A stretch of DNA of 46,631 nucleotides from Paracoccaceae bacterium (GCA_026989055.1 JALSKC010000057.1:1-46631); one strand, 5' to 3'; positions 15,339-24,546 are shown, counted from the stretch's first letter. Notes: generated by a model from the letters alone, not told the origin. A program made the numbers and translations.

Positions 15339-16745
15339 TCAGGCGGGCGGTCCGGGCTGCCGGGAAGAAGGGGCGGCGGCATCCCTGCATGCCTGAACGA
15401 AGGCCAGGAAGCGCCCGACCCAGGGGGTGGCGGCGCTGTTGCGCAGGTGGCAGAAGCCGGCGACCAGGTTCTTCATCACGATCGCATCATGCCGCCCGTC
15501 GATCCCGTAACCGCGCAGGATCTCGCGCCCGAAGGTGGTGCCAGGGTCCAGGTTGTCGAGCCGGGCATAGTGGAATTCATGCGCCAGCTGCGGCCGGGGG
15601 AGCGGCCCCCAGGGGTGGTTTTCCGTCTCCCGGAATCGGGTATAGCCGCGCCCCTGCGGGCGGGAGCACATGAGCGCATCCGCCGGCAGGACGCCGCACA
15701 TCGGCTGGCTGGAGCCCTCCCAGCCGAGCGAGCGGCACAGATACATCAGCCCGCCGCATTCGGCATAGGTGGGCAGGCCGGCTTCGATTGCACGGCGGAT
15801 CTCCCGGCGCAGCGCGTCATTGGCGGCCAGGCGCTCGGCGGCCGTTTCCGGAAAGCCGCCGCCGATGAACAGCCCGTCGATTTCGGGCAGTTTCCGGTCG
15901 CGCAGGGTATCGATCGGCAGCAGCCTGGCGCCGAGCCGTTCGAATTCCTCCAGATCGTCCGGGTAGTAGAAGCCGAAGGCCTGATCGCGCGCGATGCCGA
16001 TGCGCAGCCCGGAGTGGGGGGGGGCGCCGGCGGGCGGAGCCGGAGTCGGGGCGGGCAGGGGGGGCGCGCCGTCCGCCAGCGTCAGCAGGCGCGCGAGGTC
16101 GAGCGATTCGCGAACGCGTGCGCCCAGGCGGGAGATCAGGGCTTCGAGCCCGCCGGTTTCCGCCGGGGTGGTCAGCCCGAGGTGGCGTTCGCCGATATCC
16201 AGAGCCGGATCGCGCCAGATCGCCCCGAGAACCGGGATGTCGGTATAGGTCTCGACCGCGGCGCGCAGCTTGGCTTCGTGACGCGGCCCGCCGACCTTGT
16301 TCAGGATCACCCCGGCTATCCGCACTTCCGGGTCGAAGGCCTGGTAGCCGCGCAGGAGCGGGGCGATGCCCCGGGTCATGCCGCCGCTGTCTATGACCAG
16401 CACGACGGGAGCCTGCAGCAGCCTCGCCAAGGCGGCGTTGGAATCGCTTCCCCGCAGATCGACGCCATCGAACAGGCCCTTGTTGGCCTCGATCATCGCC
16501 AGCCGCGCACCCCGGCTTCGGGTGGCGCTCAGCGCCAGGATCTCCCTGGCGCTCAGGGTGTTGAAGTCGAGGTTGTAGCAGGGCCGCCCGCTGGCAGCGG
16601 CAAGCCACATCGGGTCGATATAGTCCGGCCCCTTCTTGAAGCACTGCACTTCGTTCCCGGCCCGCGAAAGGGCGGCAGCCAGACCCGTGGAAACGACCGT
16701 CTTTCCCGATGACTTGTGCGCGGCCGCGATCAGGAAGCGTGCCAC
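15339..16745 (-). CDS. dsrN: DsrN, siroheme amidase (CobB/CbiA-type a,c-diamide synthase)
   Basis: Glutamine-dependent, ATP-using amidotransferase of 468 residues. In rDsr loci DsrN is thought to amidate siroheme to the siroheme-amide used by DsrAB. The N-terminal dethiobiotin-synthetase-like domain has the P-loop AAAHKSSGKT at about 7-16. The C-terminal class I glutaminase-like domain has the nucleophile Cys in YAECGGLMYL near residue 330, and GGGFPE before it. The start is a GTG at 16745, 4 bp after the stop of the TrpD2-like gene, with GAGTGAGG as ribosome site. A cobyrinate synthase role is the alternative, but no cobalamin genes are near. Confidence 0.9.
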   Translation of the reverse strand: MARFLIAAAHKSSGKTVVSTGLAAALSRAGNEVQCFKKGPDYIDPMWLAAASGRPCYNLDFNTLSAREILALSATRSRGARLAMIEANKGLFDGVDLRGSDSNAALARLLQAPVVLVIDSGGMTRGIAPLLRGYQAFDPEVRIAGVILNKVGGPRHEAKLRAAVETYTDIPVLGAIWRDPALDIGERHLGLTTPAETGGLEALISRLGARVRESLDLARLLTLADGAPPLPAPTPAPPAGAPPHSGLRIGIARDQAFGFYYPDDLEEFERLGARLLPIDTLRDRKLPEIDGLFIGGGFPETAAERLAANDALRREIRRAIEAGLPTYAECGGLMYLCRSLGWEGSSQPMCGVLPADALMCSRPQGRGYTRFRETENHPWGPLPRPQLAHEFHYARLDNLDPGTTFGREILRGYGIDGRHDAIVMKNLVAGFCHLRNSAATPWVGRFLAFVQACRDAAAPSSRQPGPPA

Positions 16746-16749
16746 TGCC

Positions 16750-17772
16750 TCACTCCGCGGCAGCGGGGCGTTCGGGCAGCAGCCGGGAAAGGTCGCGCCC
16801 GTCCCAGATCCGCTCGGCGAGTTCCTGGGCCCGCTTCTGGTCTGCGGCCCTGCCCATCGTCTTGAGGGCGATGGCCATGGTGCCGGTGATCGCGGCGCGC
16901 CCATAGGCGTCGTCGGCATCGCCGCGCCAGATGCGCGCCAGCACCCCGGTATCCATGTCCGGATCGGCGGGGCGATGCGGACTGTCCAGCAGCGCCGGCC
17001 AGGTTTCCTCTGCCGGCGGGGCGGAGCCCTGCGTTGTCCAGACCACTGTCGGTTTGTTCGGGCGGCGTTCGATTTCGCCGCCTTCGCCCCGGAACACCGC
17101 CATGCGCGGCTGCTCCAGCAGCCTGGCCGCGCCGGCGTGCACCTCCATGAAACCGCGGTGAAAGATCCCCTGCATCATCATCGGCGCGCCGAAGGGGTTG
17201 AGCATGCGCGTGAAGCTGTGCACCGGAGAGCGCAGCCCGAACACCGGGCGCAGCTCGATCAGCCGGCGCAGCGTCGGGTTGAGCACCTCCAGCGGGGCAT
17301 AGGCGAACCGGTGCCGGCGCAGCTGTTCGGCCGCCTCGGCAAGCGAACCGGCGATCGGCACGCCCAGGCGCTGCAGCGTCTCCTGGGTATAGACGCGCCC
17401 CGGCGTGTGCCCGTCGGTGCCGTGCATGAACACCCGGTATCCGGCCCCGGCCAGCGCCAGGGCCGACAGGATGAACCAGGGAAGCTGGATCCGCTTGCCG
17501 GCATAGGAGGACCAGTCGATATCCACCTCGGGGATCTCGGCGGGCAGATCGAGCAGCCGCCGGGTCGCCAGGGCAAAGCCGGCGATTTCCTCGGGGGTTT
17601 CTTCCTTCAGGCGCTGCAGCATGAGAAAGGCGCCGATCTGTTCGGGCAGCGCCTCGCCGGCCAGGATCATCGACATCGCCTGTTCCGCCTCGTCCTGCGT
17701 CAGCGCCCGCATCTTGGTCTTGCCGCGGGCCAGGATGGCTACGAAACGGGAAAACGGGTGGGGGGAGTTCAT
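16750..17772 (-). CDS. TrpD2/YbiB-like glycosyltransferase-family-3 protein
   Basis: 340 residues with the anthranilate phosphoribosyltransferase fold: a helical N-terminal part (LTQDEAEQAMSMILAG, then LPEQIGAFLMLQRLK) and the alpha/beta part with HGTDGHTPGRVYTQETLQRLGV. The PRPP loop of true TrpD (GTGGD) is absent; the corresponding stretch reads DWSSYAGKRIQLPW. This fits the TrpD2/YbiB subfamily, in which YbiB is known to bind nucleic acid and has no established enzymatic role. It sits inside the dsr operon, 26 bp after dsrP and 4 bp before dsrN, so it is very likely co-expressed with them. It is not a standard Dsr protein. A role with the siroheme-modifying DsrN is a speculation from position only. 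Confidence 0.85.
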   Translation of the reverse strand: MNSPHPFSRFVAILARGKTKMRALTQDEAEQAMSMILAGEALPEQIGAFLMLQRLKEETPEEIAGFALATRRLLDLPAEIPEVDIDWSSYAGKRIQLPWFILSALALAGAGYRVFMHGTDGHTPGRVYTQETLQRLGVPIAGSLAEAAEQLRRHRFAYAPLEVLNPTLRRLIELRPVFGLRSPVHSFTRMLNPFGAPMMMQGIFHRGFMEVHAGAARLLEQPRMAVFRGEGGEIERRPNKPTVVWTTQGSAPPAEETWPALLDSPHRPADPDMDTGVLARIWRGDADDAYGRAAITGTMAIALKTMGRAADQKRAQELAERIWDGRDLSRLLPERPAAAE

Positions 17773-17798
17773 CGACTGCTCCAGGGCCGTCTCGGGGT

Positions 17799-19025
17799 TC
17801 AGGCCGCGTTGCTCGAGGCGGCGGTGGCGGTCGGGTCGAGCGCGGAATCGGACAGTTCCTGCGGCAGGATGCGCAGCACGATGGCCCCGAGGGCGGTGAT
17901 CGTCAGAGCAAGGGCGATGCCGCCCAGGCCGAGCGCGAGTTCCACCAGCGAGGGGCTGTAATGGGCGACGACTCCGTCGAAGAAGCTGCTGGAAACCTCG
18001 TACCCCGGGAAGCTTTCCAGCGGGAAGGCCTGCCCGGCGATCACGATCACATAGAGCTGGGCAAAGCCGCCGATGATCACCAGCCCTGCGGCAAGCAGCG
18101 TCGCTGCGGGGCGGGCGGCCGCTGCCGGGTGAAAGACGAGGACCAGCGGCAGGAGCCCGCCGATCAGAACCTGGCCGCCCCAGAACAGCGCGGTGTAGAT
18201 CCCGCCTTCGCGCAGGATGAAGCGCTCGATATCCGCATGTTCGGCGGCATAGAGCGCGGTCAGATGCTGGATGGCGGTGAAATAGAGCACCAGCGCGACG
18301 AAGATTCCCAGAAGCCGGCCGAGCCGGTGTATCAGCCCGGCCCCCACCGGCCGGCCGGCCAGGGCGAACAGCAGCTGCTGCACGAGCAGGAACACCGCCA
18401 GCCCGAAGGAAAAGGACATCGCGATGAACAGCGGCGCCATGATCGCGGCGTCATAGCCCGGTCGAGCCACCAGCCAGCCGAAGATCGAGCCGGTGCCGGT
18501 GGTCAGCGCCAGCCGCCAGAGGAAGGCCACGATGCCGACGCGCCTGACCCATTTTTCGTGCATTCCCCGGGCCATCTGGACGAACAGATAGGCCCCGACA
18601 ACGGCGAAGAAGCCGGTGTAGAGGTAGATGTTCCAGGCGAAGATCGAGCGGAAATTGTATTTCGTCATCGCCACGATCAGCCGATCCGGGCGTCCGAGGT
18701 CCAGCACGAGAACCGCAAGGCCGCCGGCCAGCAGGGCGATTGCCAGCAGCGCGGAAAGCCGCGCCATGGGCTTGTAGGCCGCCCGGCCGAAAACCGAGGC
18801 GATCGACGCCACGTTGAGCGCCCCGGAGGCGGCGACGATCAGGAAGATCGCGAACACATGCGGCAGCCCCCAGACGACCTGGTTGTTCATCCCGGTGACG
18901 ATGTGCCCGTAATGCTCGGCCTGATAGACCGCCCATGCCGCGGCGATCAGGAAGGCACCGATCAGCAGGCCCGGAATCCAGAACCGGGCCGTGGGTTTCA
19001 GTTCCTGATAGACGGTCTTGGCCAT
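17799..19025 (-). CDS. dsrP: DsrP, NrfD-type membrane subunit
   Basis: Integral membrane quinone-interacting subunit of the DsrMKJOP complex, 408 residues with about ten hydrophobic segments beginning at 18-37. The NrfD/PsrC-family layout is clear: NNQVVWGLPHVFAIFLIVAA, then TKYNFRSIFAWNIYLYTGFF near 124-143, and RPGYDAAIMAPLFIAMSFS. It follows dsrO by 22 bp. DsrP is expected to exchange electrons between DsrO/DsrJ and the quinone pool. Confidence 0.94.
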   Translation of the reverse strand: MAKTVYQELKPTARFWIPGLLIGAFLIAAAWAVYQAEHYGHIVTGMNNQVVWGLPHVFAIFLIVAASGALNVASIASVFGRAAYKPMARLSALLAIALLAGGLAVLVLDLGRPDRLIVAMTKYNFRSIFAWNIYLYTGFFAVVGAYLFVQMARGMHEKWVRRVGIVAFLWRLALTTGTGSIFGWLVARPGYDAAIMAPLFIAMSFSFGLAVFLLVQQLLFALAGRPVGAGLIHRLGRLLGIFVALVLYFTAIQHLTALYAAEHADIERFILREGGIYTALFWGGQVLIGGLLPLVLVFHPAAAARPAATLLAAGLVIIGGFAQLYVIVIAGQAFPLESFPGYEVSSSFFDGVVAHYSPSLVELALGLGGIALALTITALGAIVLRILPQELSDSALDPTATAASSNAA

Positions 19026-19047
19026 TTCCTGCCCTCTTGGCTCATGG

Positions 19048-19812
19048 TCACAGGTTGCTGTAGTGGACGCCCGGATTGAGCCGCATGTCCTCGCGCAGCG
19101 TGATCGAGGGGTAGTCGGCCAAGCGGCGGGAGATCTCGCTTTCGGGGTCGTTCAGGTCGCCGAAGATCATCGCGCCGTTGCCGGTCCTGCCGCAGGCCTC
19201 GACGCAGGCGGGCGTGCCGCCCTCGTCCACCCGGTGAACGCAGAGCGTGCAGCTTTCCACCGTGCCCTTGCCGCGTGGTGCATGGGATTTCTGCCCTTCG
19301 AGCGGTTCGTGGATGAAGGAACGCGCCTTGAACGGGCAGGCCATCATGCAGTAGCGGCAGCCGATGCAGACGTGCTTGTCCACCAGCACGATGCCGTCGG
19401 CCCGCTTCATCGAGGCGCCGGTGGGGCAGACATCGACGCAGGGCGGGTTCTCGCAATGCTGGCACATCACCGGCAGCGAGACCTCGCGCCCGGTTTCCCT
19501 GTCCTTCAGATCCACCTTGCGGATCCATTGCGCATCGGTTTCCGGATTGCCGTCGAGCTTCCAGCCGTTTTCCTCGGAACAGGCGCGCACGCAGGCGTCG
19601 CAGTCGCTCGCGCACCGGTTCACGTCGATGAGCAGCCCCCAGCGCCGGCCCGGGTCGGCCGGGGCCGCTGCTGCCGGGGTGCCGCCGAAGGCCATCAGCG
19701 TCACCCCCGGGGCCAGCGCGACCGTGGCCAGCGCGGCCCCGCTGCGCAGGAGTTCGCGGCGGCTGATCTCGGTGATGTCCTTGGCCGGGGTCTTCAGGGC
19801 GGGGAGCTTCAT
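19048..19812 (-). CDS. dsrO: DsrO, periplasmic ferredoxin-like subunit with Tat signal
   Basis: 254-residue iron-sulfur protein exported by the Tat system: SRRELLRSG with a hydrophobic core and an AAAAPAD cleavage region near 50. The mature part is DMSO-reductase-B-like with CASDCDACVRAC, CQHCENPPCVDVC, CIGCRYCMMAC and CTLCVHR clusters, ligating several [4Fe-4S] centres. It passes electrons between triheme DsrJ and DsrP. Start overlaps the dsrJ stop by 4 bp (ATGA). Confidence 0.95.
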   Translation of the reverse strand: MKLPALKTPAKDITEISRRELLRSGAALATVALAPGVTLMAFGGTPAAAAPADPGRRWGLLIDVNRCASDCDACVRACSEENGWKLDGNPETDAQWIRKVDLKDRETGREVSLPVMCQHCENPPCVDVCPTGASMKRADGIVLVDKHVCIGCRYCMMACPFKARSFIHEPLEGQKSHAPRGKGTVESCTLCVHRVDEGGTPACVEACGRTGNGAMIFGDLNDPESEISRRLADYPSITLREDMRLNPGVHYSNL

Positions 19813-20261
19813 TCGTCGGTTCCTTCGAGCTTCATTCCCTCGAGAAAGGCCACGAGTTCGGCCTCGTCGGGGTATTTGCGCAGCAGGAGCCGGACGCTCG
19901 CCACATCCGGGCTGGCCGTGTGACACTGGAAGCAGTCGATCCGCACCGCCGCGAATTCGTGGCAGACGGCGCAGAACTGCCCGCTCTCGTTGACCGGGAT
20001 CGGCACCGCATCGGGGCCGGTCTGGGCATGGCAGGTGACGCAGGCCTTCAGCGAGGCCTCGATCTCGCGCTCGCCCAGCCGCATGGTCAGGTCGCGATCG
20101 TGCAGCAGAAGCTTCATGTGATTGGCACGCCAGTAGGCGTTGCCTTCCGGATGCGGCGGGCCGAGAGCCTCGGGAACCTCCGGCCCGAGGTTCTCGCCCG
20201 CATGCGCCGTGCCCGCGATCAGGCCGAATACCAGCAGGATGCTTGCCAGAAGTCTCGTCAT
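19809..20261 (-). CDS. dsrJ: DsrJ, triheme cytochrome c subunit
   Basis: Periplasmic triheme cytochrome of DsrMKJOP, 150 residues. A signal peptide or anchor (about 2-21) is followed by three CxxCH sites: Cys74-Cys77-His78, Cys97-Cys100-His101 and Cys110-Cys113-His114. All six cysteines belong to these sites. The extra conserved cysteine that serves as a haem ligand in Allochromatium vinosum DsrJ (Cys46) has no counterpart here. By eye, alignment on the NHM stretch (47-49) places His37 at that position. GGGGAG lies just upstream of the ATG. One base separates it from the dsrL stop, and it overlaps dsrO by 4 bp. Confidence 0.93.
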   Translation of the reverse strand: MTRLLASILLVFGLIAGTAHAGENLGPEVPEALGPPHPEGNAYWRANHMKLLLHDRDLTMRLGEREIEASLKACVTCHAQTGPDAVPIPVNESGQFCAVCHEFAAVRIDCFQCHTASPDVASVRLLLRKYPDEAELVAFLEGMKLEGTDE

Positions 20262-20262
20262 G

Positions 20263-22200
20263 CTACTCCCCGAGCCCCATCTTGATGTAGCCGGTCGGGC
20301 AGACATCGGCGCAGATGTGGCAGCCGATGCAGCGCGTGTAGTCGGTATAGACATAGCGCCCGACGGTGCGTTCGGCTTTCGGCACCCGGTGCACCGCGTC
20401 CTGCGGGCAGTAGATCACGCAGTTGTCGCATTCGAAGCACATGCCGCAGGACATGCAGCGCTCGCCCTCCTTGCGCGCCTGCTCCTCGGTGAAGCCGATG
20501 ATCCGCTCCTCGAAGTTGCCGATCACATCGTCGCCCTCGATGTGCTTTTCGGCCCGCACCTCGCGCGGGACATACTGGAAATGCCCCTTGAAAAGTTCCT
20601 CATGCGGGATGATCTGGGCTTCCGAGCGGTCCTCGAAGTTGTGCACGGCGAAATCGGCCTCGCAGGTGCCGCGGGTCTGTTCGTGGGTGTATTCCTGCGG
20701 GTCCCGGCCGCGGCGGTGCAGCTCTTCGAGCAGGTTGAAGTGATGCACGTCCACCTTCGGGCGGTTCTCGATCTCGCCGTCGTCGAAATAGTCGTTGATC
20801 GCCTCGGCGGCGATCCGGCCGTGGCCGATGGCGGTGGTCAGCAGATGCGGGCGAACGATGTCGCCGCCGGCGAAATGCTTGGCCTTGCCCTTCACGGCAT
20901 AGGCCTTGCCGATGTCGATGAAGCCGCGCCCGTTGTCCAGCTCTTCCAGCCCGCTCAGATCGCCATACTGACCGATGGCGGCGATCACGATGTCGCATTC
21001 GAGCTCGAATTCGGTGCCCTCGATCGGCTCGGGCGTGTTGCCCTTCATCTCGCATTTGCACATCTTCAGGGCGCGCGCCTTGCCGTTCTCGTCGAGGAGC
21101 ACCTCCAGCGGCATCACGCCGCCGATGATCTCGACGCCCTCGCGCTTGGCGTCCTCGCGCTCGTGCTCGGCCGCCGTCATCTGCTCCACCGGGAACAGCG
21201 AGGTCAGCGTCGCCTGGATGCCCTCGCGGGTCAGCGCGCCGGCGGTGTCCGAGGCGGTAAAGTCGATCACCGAGCCCGAGGCATGGGCCGCCGGCTTCAC
21301 ATCGGTGATATGCCCCAGGCGGCGGGCAACCGAAGCCACGTCGATCGAGGTATCGCCGCCGCCGACCACGACGACCTTTTTCGCGGTGCCGAACACCCAG
21401 CCCTTGTTGAAGGCGTCGAGGAACTCGATCCCCTCGATGCAGTTCTCGGCCTCTTCCCAGCCGGGGATCGGCAGCGGCCGGCCCTTCTGTGCGCCCAGCG
21501 CCCAGAAGATGGCGTCAAAGCTGTTCTCGAGCTCTTCCAGGGAGACATCGACGCCGACGCGGGTGTTCAGATGCACATCCACCCCCATGTCGATGATGCG
21601 GCCGATTTCCTTGTCGAGCATCTCGCGCGGGGTCCGGTAGCCGGGAATGCCGTAGCGCATCATCCCGCCGAGTTCCTCGTTGGCCTCGAACAGCGTCACC
21701 CCGTGGCCGTCGCGGCGCAGGAAGAAGGCCGCGGCCAGCCCGGCCGGGCCGCCGCCGACCACCGCCACCTTGCGCCCGGTGTCGGCCCCCGGCTCGGGCA
21801 TCTTGATGTCGTTTTCGTTGGCCCAGTCGCCCACATATTGCTCGACCCCGTTGATGCCCACGTAATCATCGACCGCGTTGCGGTTGCAGCCGGCCTCGCA
21901 GGGGGCGGGGCAGACCCGGCCCATGGTGGCGGGGAAGGGGTTGGCGTCGATCATCCGCTGAAAGGCGTATTCCTGCCAGGCCATGCCCTCGACAGGCGGC
22001 TTGTCCATGCCGCGGGCGATTGCCAGCCAGCCGCGGATCTCGTGCCCCGAGGGGCAGGAGCCCTGGCAGGGAGGCGTCTTGTGCACATAGGTCGGGCACT
22101 TGTAGGAGTGATCCTGCTGGAAGATCTTTTCCTCCAGATCCCAGTCGCGCCAGGTTTCGCCCTCTTCGAAGCGCCGGAATGTCAGGTTTTGGTCGCTCAT
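20263..22200 (-). CDS. dsrL: DsrL, iron-sulfur flavoprotein NAD(P)(H) oxidoreductase
   Basis: 645-residue relative of the glutamate synthase small subunit and the electron partner of DsrAB in sulfur oxidisers. Order of parts: N-terminal cluster cysteines (Cys45, Cys49, Cys97, Cys101, Cys105), FAD site VGGGPAGLAAA at 148-158, NAD(P) site VVVVGGGDTSIDVAS near 300, and a C-terminal two-cluster ferredoxin with cysteines at 582-598 and Cys624, Cys627, Cys630 and Cys634. The length matches the DsrL-1 type of oxidising organisms. ATG overlaps the dsrK stop by 4 bp. Confidence 0.95.
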   Translation of the reverse strand: MSDQNLTFRRFEEGETWRDWDLEEKIFQQDHSYKCPTYVHKTPPCQGSCPSGHEIRGWLAIARGMDKPPVEGMAWQEYAFQRMIDANPFPATMGRVCPAPCEAGCNRNAVDDYVGINGVEQYVGDWANENDIKMPEPGADTGRKVAVVGGGPAGLAAAFFLRRDGHGVTLFEANEELGGMMRYGIPGYRTPREMLDKEIGRIIDMGVDVHLNTRVGVDVSLEELENSFDAIFWALGAQKGRPLPIPGWEEAENCIEGIEFLDAFNKGWVFGTAKKVVVVGGGDTSIDVASVARRLGHITDVKPAAHASGSVIDFTASDTAGALTREGIQATLTSLFPVEQMTAAEHEREDAKREGVEIIGGVMPLEVLLDENGKARALKMCKCEMKGNTPEPIEGTEFELECDIVIAAIGQYGDLSGLEELDNGRGFIDIGKAYAVKGKAKHFAGGDIVRPHLLTTAIGHGRIAAEAINDYFDDGEIENRPKVDVHHFNLLEELHRRGRDPQEYTHEQTRGTCEADFAVHNFEDRSEAQIIPHEELFKGHFQYVPREVRAEKHIEGDDVIGNFEERIIGFTEEQARKEGERCMSCGMCFECDNCVIYCPQDAVHRVPKAERTVGRYVYTDYTRCIGCHICADVCPTGYIKMGLGE

Positions 22201-23768
22201 GTGCTTTCCTCCGCTACGGGCTTCTCGGCCGCGTCAGTTTCTCGCTTCTCCAGGATCACGGCATTGGCGACCAGCTGGTGCACCGACATGATCCGGTCCA
22301 TGCCGTAACCGTATTTGGGCATCACCTTCGAAAACTGGGTCTTGCAGATGGCGCAGATCGCCGCCATGTGGGTGACTCCGTGCTCCTCGGTGGCCTTGCG
22401 CAGCGCGTTCATGCGCGGCTTGGCCCCCTTGATGCGCAGATCCATCAGATCGTCGGTCAGAAGCCCGCCGCCGCCGCCGCAGCAGAAGGTGTTCTCGCGG
22501 ATCGTGTCCGGGTCCATGTCGTGGTAGTGGTTGCAGACCGCCCTGAGCACCTTGCGCGGCACCTCGAACTGGCCGCCCTCCTCGCGCCCCATGGCCGCGC
22601 CGCGGGCCACGTTGCAGCTGTCGTGGAAGGTCATCACGTAGTCGTCGTTCTTCGACTTGTCGATCTTCAGCCGGCCGCTTTCGATCTCGTCCAGGGTGAA
22701 TTCCAGGATGTGCTGCGGGATCGGATAGTTCTGATCGAGAAAGTCGAACGGCCCCGCCAGCGTGTTCAGGAAGCTGTAGGCCACCCGCCAGGCATGGCCG
22801 CATTCGCCGAAGATGATCCGCCTGACACCAAGGTCCTTGGCCGCCTGGCGGATGCGCCAGGCCACTTCACGCATGTTCTCGTAGGAACCGATGAACATGC
22901 CGAAGTTGGCGGCTTCCGAGGCGTATGAACTGAGCGTCCAGCTGACGCCCGCCGAATGGAACACCTTGGCGTAGCCCAGCAGCCCGTCGATATGCGGTTC
23001 GGCGAAGAAGTCGGCCGAGGGCGTGATCAGCAGGATCTCGGCGCCCTTCTGATCGAGCGGGATCTTCACCTCGACCCCGGTATCGTCGAGCAGATCTTCT
23101 TCCAGATCGTCGAGCGTCGCCCGCAGCGCCTTCGGGTTCAGCCCGAGGTTGTTGCCGGTCTTCTTCACCTTGCCGATGATCTCGTTGCAGTATTTCTGTC
23201 CGACACCCACGCTGTCCAGGATCTCGCGCGCGGCCATGGAGATCTCGGCGGTGTCGATCCCGTAGGGGCAGGACACCGCGCAGCGGCGACACTGCGAACA
23301 CTGGTGGTAGTAGGTATACCATTCGTCCAGCACTTCCCTGGTCAGGTCGCGCGCTCCGACCAGCTTGGGGAAATACTTGCCGGCAAAGGTGAAATAGCGC
23401 CGGTAGACGCTGCGCAGCAGGTCCTGGCGCGCCACCGGCATGTTCTTCGGGTCGCCCGTGCCCAGGAAATAGTGGCACTTGTCTGTGCAGGCGCCGCATT
23501 TGACGCAGGTATCCAGGTAAACCCGGAAGGCGCGGTTCTTTTCCGCCAGTTCGCCCATCTTGGCGATGGCGACCTCCTTCCAGTTGGGCAGGAGTTCGCC
23601 GGGGAAACCGAGCAGCTCGTTGTGTTCCGGGGCGGCCTCGAAACTGTGCAGGTCGGCCATCGCGCCGCAACTGAGCCGCGGAATCTCCAGCGGGTCGGGG
23701 CTGGAAGCGTCAGCCGCACCCTTGTCAGCGGAGCTTCCGGAGGCGTCGTTCTTGTCGAGCGGTGCCAT
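22197..23768 (-). CDS. dsrK: DsrK, HdrD-like iron-sulfur subunit
   Basis: Cytoplasmic catalytic subunit of DsrMKJOP, 523 residues, thought to act on the DsrC trisulfide or disulfide. Two ferredoxin clusters are visible (Cys88, Cys91, Cys94, Cys98; Cys157, Cys160, Cys163, Cys167). They are followed by CCG-type motifs for a noncubane cluster, of which the C-terminal one reads TFCCGGGGGLLTDD, with SCNVARGA before it. Two bases separate it from dsrM and it overlaps dsrL by 4 bp. Confidence 0.95.
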   Translation of the reverse strand: MAPLDKNDASGSSADKGAADASSPDPLEIPRLSCGAMADLHSFEAAPEHNELLGFPGELLPNWKEVAIAKMGELAEKNRAFRVYLDTCVKCGACTDKCHYFLGTGDPKNMPVARQDLLRSVYRRYFTFAGKYFPKLVGARDLTREVLDEWYTYYHQCSQCRRCAVSCPYGIDTAEISMAAREILDSVGVGQKYCNEIIGKVKKTGNNLGLNPKALRATLDDLEEDLLDDTGVEVKIPLDQKGAEILLITPSADFFAEPHIDGLLGYAKVFHSAGVSWTLSSYASEAANFGMFIGSYENMREVAWRIRQAAKDLGVRRIIFGECGHAWRVAYSFLNTLAGPFDFLDQNYPIPQHILEFTLDEIESGRLKIDKSKNDDYVMTFHDSCNVARGAAMGREEGGQFEVPRKVLRAVCNHYHDMDPDTIRENTFCCGGGGGLLTDDLMDLRIKGAKPRMNALRKATEEHGVTHMAAICAICKTQFSKVMPKYGYGMDRIMSVHQLVANAVILEKRETDAAEKPVAEEST

Positions 23769-23770
23769 TT

Positions 23771-24526
23771 TCAGCTTTCTCCCCTGGCGGGAATGTCATC
23801 GGGCAGCGGTGGCAGCTGATCGGCCCAGGCCGTCTTGTGGCGAAACTCGCGGGCGTTATCCACCTGGGTGCGGCTGGGGGCGAAGAACAGGCCCGGGGCG
23901 TGCATCAGCTTGGAAATCGGAAAGACGATCATCAGAACGGCAACCGAGGCCAGATGCACCAGAAGCGGCGCCGCCGCGGGCAGTTCCAGGATCCGGAAGC
24001 GGAGCAGCCCGAGCATGTAGGCCTTGACCGCCACGATGTCGGTGGGGGCGACAAAACGCATCGCCAGCCCGGAAAGGACGATCAGGATCAGCAGGGCCAG
24101 CATCAGATAGTCGGACGGGCCGGAGATGTAGCGGATCCGTTCCTGCACGATCCGCCGGGCAAGCAGGCCGAGCAGCCCGGCGAGCATCGTGAAGCCGGCG
24201 TAGATGCCGAACGGCTGGATCAGGGAGACCCACCACCAGACGGGTTCGGTGAAATAGCGCAGATGCCGCAGCAGGACGAGCAGCATGCTCCAGTGAAACA
24301 GGAAGCCGAACGCCCAGATCCATTTGTTCGAGCGGAACAGGCTCTGGAAAAGCAGCACTTCGCGCAGCATCCGCATGACCACCCCGGCGCGGGTTCGCGG
24401 CGCCGGGGAGACCGGGATCTTCAGCGGGGCAGGCGTGCGCGCATAGATGATCACCTTTCTGGTGACCCCGACCACCAGAAGGATGGTCGCCACGTAGAAC
24501 AGCACTGCATAAAGCGTTGACAGCAC
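23771..24526 (-). CDS. dsrM: DsrM, cytochrome b subunit (NarI-like)
   Basis: Inner-membrane haem b protein of 251 residues with about six hydrophobic segments, the first at 4-22. Histidines in FHWSMLLVLLRHLRYF and in LLVHLASVAVL fall in membrane helices and are candidate haem ligands, as in the NarI family. It anchors DsrK and links it to the quinone pool. It is preceded by an 80-bp gap with a strong stem-loop after dsrC, and followed 2 bp later by dsrK. Confidence 0.93.
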   Translation of the reverse strand: MLSTLYAVLFYVATILLVVGVTRKVIIYARTPAPLKIPVSPAPRTRAGVVMRMLREVLLFQSLFRSNKWIWAFGFLFHWSMLLVLLRHLRYFTEPVWWWVSLIQPFGIYAGFTMLAGLLGLLARRIVQERIRYISGPSDYLMLALLILIVLSGLAMRFVAPTDIVAVKAYMLGLLRFRILELPAAAPLLVHLASVAVLMIVFPISKLMHAPGLFFAPSRTQVDNAREFRHKTAWADQLPPLPDDIPARGES

Positions 24527-24546
24527 CTGAACGCCTCCCGGGAAAG

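Noticed and set aside
15339-16745. dsrN as a cobalamin gene (cobB/cbiA)
   Set aside because: No other corrinoid genes are present, and the gene is translationally linked to the dsr operon, where DsrN is expected.
20140-22308. A 722-codon open frame opposite dsrL
   Set aside because: Same explanation: antisense shadow in a GC-rich gene, with no family pattern.
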